Assembly (NCBI RefSeq): GCF_001027285.1
Contig: NZ_CP011509.1
Coordinates: forward strand, 1,682,501 to 1,746,500
Direction: 5' to 3'
Source: Archangium gephyra
GTDB lineage: Bacteria > Myxococcota > Myxococcia > Myxococcales > Myxococcaceae
DNA: 64,000 bases
In this document: positions 62,987-64,000 of the stretch, one piece after another
Layout: every line of letters starts with the position of its first letter
Numbering within the stretch: the stretch's first letter is position 1
Notes under the pieces: generated by a model
The model's input: the letters and a program-made list of their open reading frames with translations, nothing else
Told to the model about the DNA's origin: nothing
Database searches by the model: none
Position numbers and translations under genes: made by a program

Positions 62987-64000
62987 ATGAACATGGGTGA
63001 CGGAGGAGGACGGGGCGTGCTGGCCGTGGTGGCGGAGAAGCCGGCCATGGCGCGCGACATCGCTCGGGCGCTGGGCGCTCGCGAGCAGGGCGACGGGTTT
63101 CTGCGCGGCAACGGCTACGTGGTGACGTGGGCCATTGGCCACCTGGTGGGGCTGGCGCAGCCGGACGAGATGCGGCCCGAGTGGAAGCGCTGGAATCGCG
63201 AGCTCTTGCCCATGCTGCCGGGAGACTGGCCGCTGGTGGTGCAGGACAAGACGGCGAGCCAGTTCAAGGTGGTGAAGCGGGTGATGAACGCGCCCGAGGT
63301 GGACACCGTGGTGTGCGCCACGGACGCCGGGCGCGAGGGTGAGCTCATCTTCCGCTACATCTACGAGGCGGCCGGGTGCCGCAAGCCGGTGAAGCGGCTG
63401 TGGGTGTCGTCGCTGACGGAGGGGGCCATCCGGGATGGCTTCCGCGCGTTGAAGCCGGGGCGCGAGTACGAGCCCCTGGCGGACGCGGCGAAGGGGCGGA
63501 GCCGGGCGGACTGGCTGGTGGGGATGAACCTGACGCGCCTGTACACGCTGGCGTGCGGCGGGGACATGCTCTCGGTGGGGCGGGTGCAGACGCCCACGCT
63601 GGCGATGGTGGTGGAGCGCGAGCTGGCCATCCGCGACTTCGTGCCCAAGGACTACCTGGAGATCGTGGCCACCTTCGGGCCGGAGGGCCCCGAGGGGCCG
63701 CGGGGCAGCTACCAGGGCACGTGGTTCCGTCCCGCGGAGCCGGGCAAGGAGAAGGAGTGGGACGCGCGCGAGGCCCGGCGCCTGTCCGCGGACGGCGAGG
63801 AGGCGGGGCGCATCGTCGAGCGGGTGAAGACGGGCCGCGCGGCGGTGGAGTCCGTCACCGCCGAGACGAAGCGGATGGCGCCGCCGCTGCTCTACGATTT
63901 GACGGAGCTGCAGCGCCACGCCAACCGGCTGTATGGCTACAGCGCCCAGCGGACGTTGGAGCTGGCGCAGGCGCTGTACGAGAAGCACAAGCTGCTGAGC
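62987..64000 (+). CDS. topB: DNA topoisomerase III, 5' part (cut by window end)
   Basis: The first ~336 codons of a type IA topoisomerase. The Toprim domain shows VVAEKPAMARDIARAL with the catalytic Glu, and ATDAGREGELIFRY with the DxD/E metal-binding residues. LSVGRVQTPTLAMVV and AETKRMAPPLLYDLTELQRHANRLYGYSAQRTL follow, the usual prelude to the catalytic tyrosine motif (YPRTDSRY). The window ends at KHKLLS, just before that tyrosine, so it is not visible. It decatenates DNA and relaxes supercoils. Two ATGs (62987 and 62993) are possible. The gene is incomplete only because the window ends. Confidence 0.9.
   Translation, partial: MNMGDGGGRGVLAVVAEKPAMARDIARALGAREQGDGFLRGNGYVVTWAIGHLVGLAQPDEMRPEWKRWNRELLPMLPGDWPLVVQDKTASQFKVVKRVMNAPEVDTVVCATDAGREGELIFRYIYEAAGCRKPVKRLWVSSLTEGAIRDGFRALKPGREYEPLADAAKGRSRADWLVGMNLTRLYTLACGGDMLSVGRVQTPTLAMVVERELAIRDFVPKDYLEIVATFGPEGPEGPRGSYQGTWFRPAEPGKEKEWDAREARRLSADGEEAGRIVERVKTGRAAVESVTAETKRMAPPLLYDLTELQRHANRLYGYSAQRTLELAQALYEKHKLLS

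Overview
The window is about 64 kb of very GC-rich, gene-dense DNA. It most likely comes from a fruiting myxobacterium of the Cystobacter/Archangium/Melittangium type (Myxococcales). Supporting signs are a C-terminal MYXO-CTERM-like sorting tail, an ADYC-type lipoprotein, PEGA-domain fusions, several large Ser/Thr kinases and orphan histidine kinases, many lipoproteins, and lipoprotein toxins of the kind called SitA in Myxococcus. The lineage is inferred from these families; no rRNA or marker gene was seen.

Layout. 1-5.3 kb: orphan histidine kinase, three small membrane proteins, queE, nudC and a cupin lipoprotein. 5.3-8.9 kb: the two genes of a heterodimeric ABC exporter. 9-11.5 kb: an M14 metallopeptidase, then a small cytosolic gene and a Cys-rich lipoprotein that looks like a SitA-type carrier without payload. 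A 41-base poly-G tract lies upstream of that lipoprotein. 11.9-17.6 kb: Ser/Thr kinase, PEGA-TonB receptor, HIT hydrolase. 17.8-29.9 kb: lipoproteins, a response regulator paired with a kinase/nSTAND/FGE-fold fusion, an OmpA-like lipoprotein and a TonB-type barrel. 29.9-37.1 kb: a toxin island made of a ketosynthase-like protein, an AHH nuclease toxin, two immunity genes, a PAAR-like DUF4150 spike tip, a DUF2169 adaptor, and an unknown polytopic membrane protein. 37.2-42.6 kb: acyl-CoA ligase and ketopantoate-reductase-like operon, lipase, MYXO-CTERM PHP hydrolase. 42.8-48.9 kb: RND efflux adaptor and pump followed closely by a histidine kinase. 49-52.2 kb: MpaB-like oxygenase, then a SitA-like lipoprotein toxin with an AHH nuclease end and its Imm11-like partner. 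52.2-64 kb: PAS/GAF histidine kinase, 4-alpha-glucanotransferase, two small lipoproteins, aminotransferase, nucleotide-type transporter, Tat-exported SDR lipoprotein, a frameshifted small gene with its own terminator, and the 5' part of topB.

How it fits together. The most interesting theme is antagonism and kin discrimination. An AHH nuclease with an Imm11-like immunity protein occurs twice within about 20 kb, once with type VI secretion adaptors and once inside a lipoprotein suited to outer-membrane exchange. A third, payload-less lipoprotein lies at 11 kb. The rest is mainly envelope biology (transport, lipoproteins, barrels), orphan signalling and housekeeping enzymes. A short palindromic element built on CCCTCTCCC/GGGAGAGGG arms recurs four times, each directly after a stop codon. 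No tRNA, rRNA, CRISPR array, IS transposase or integrase was seen.
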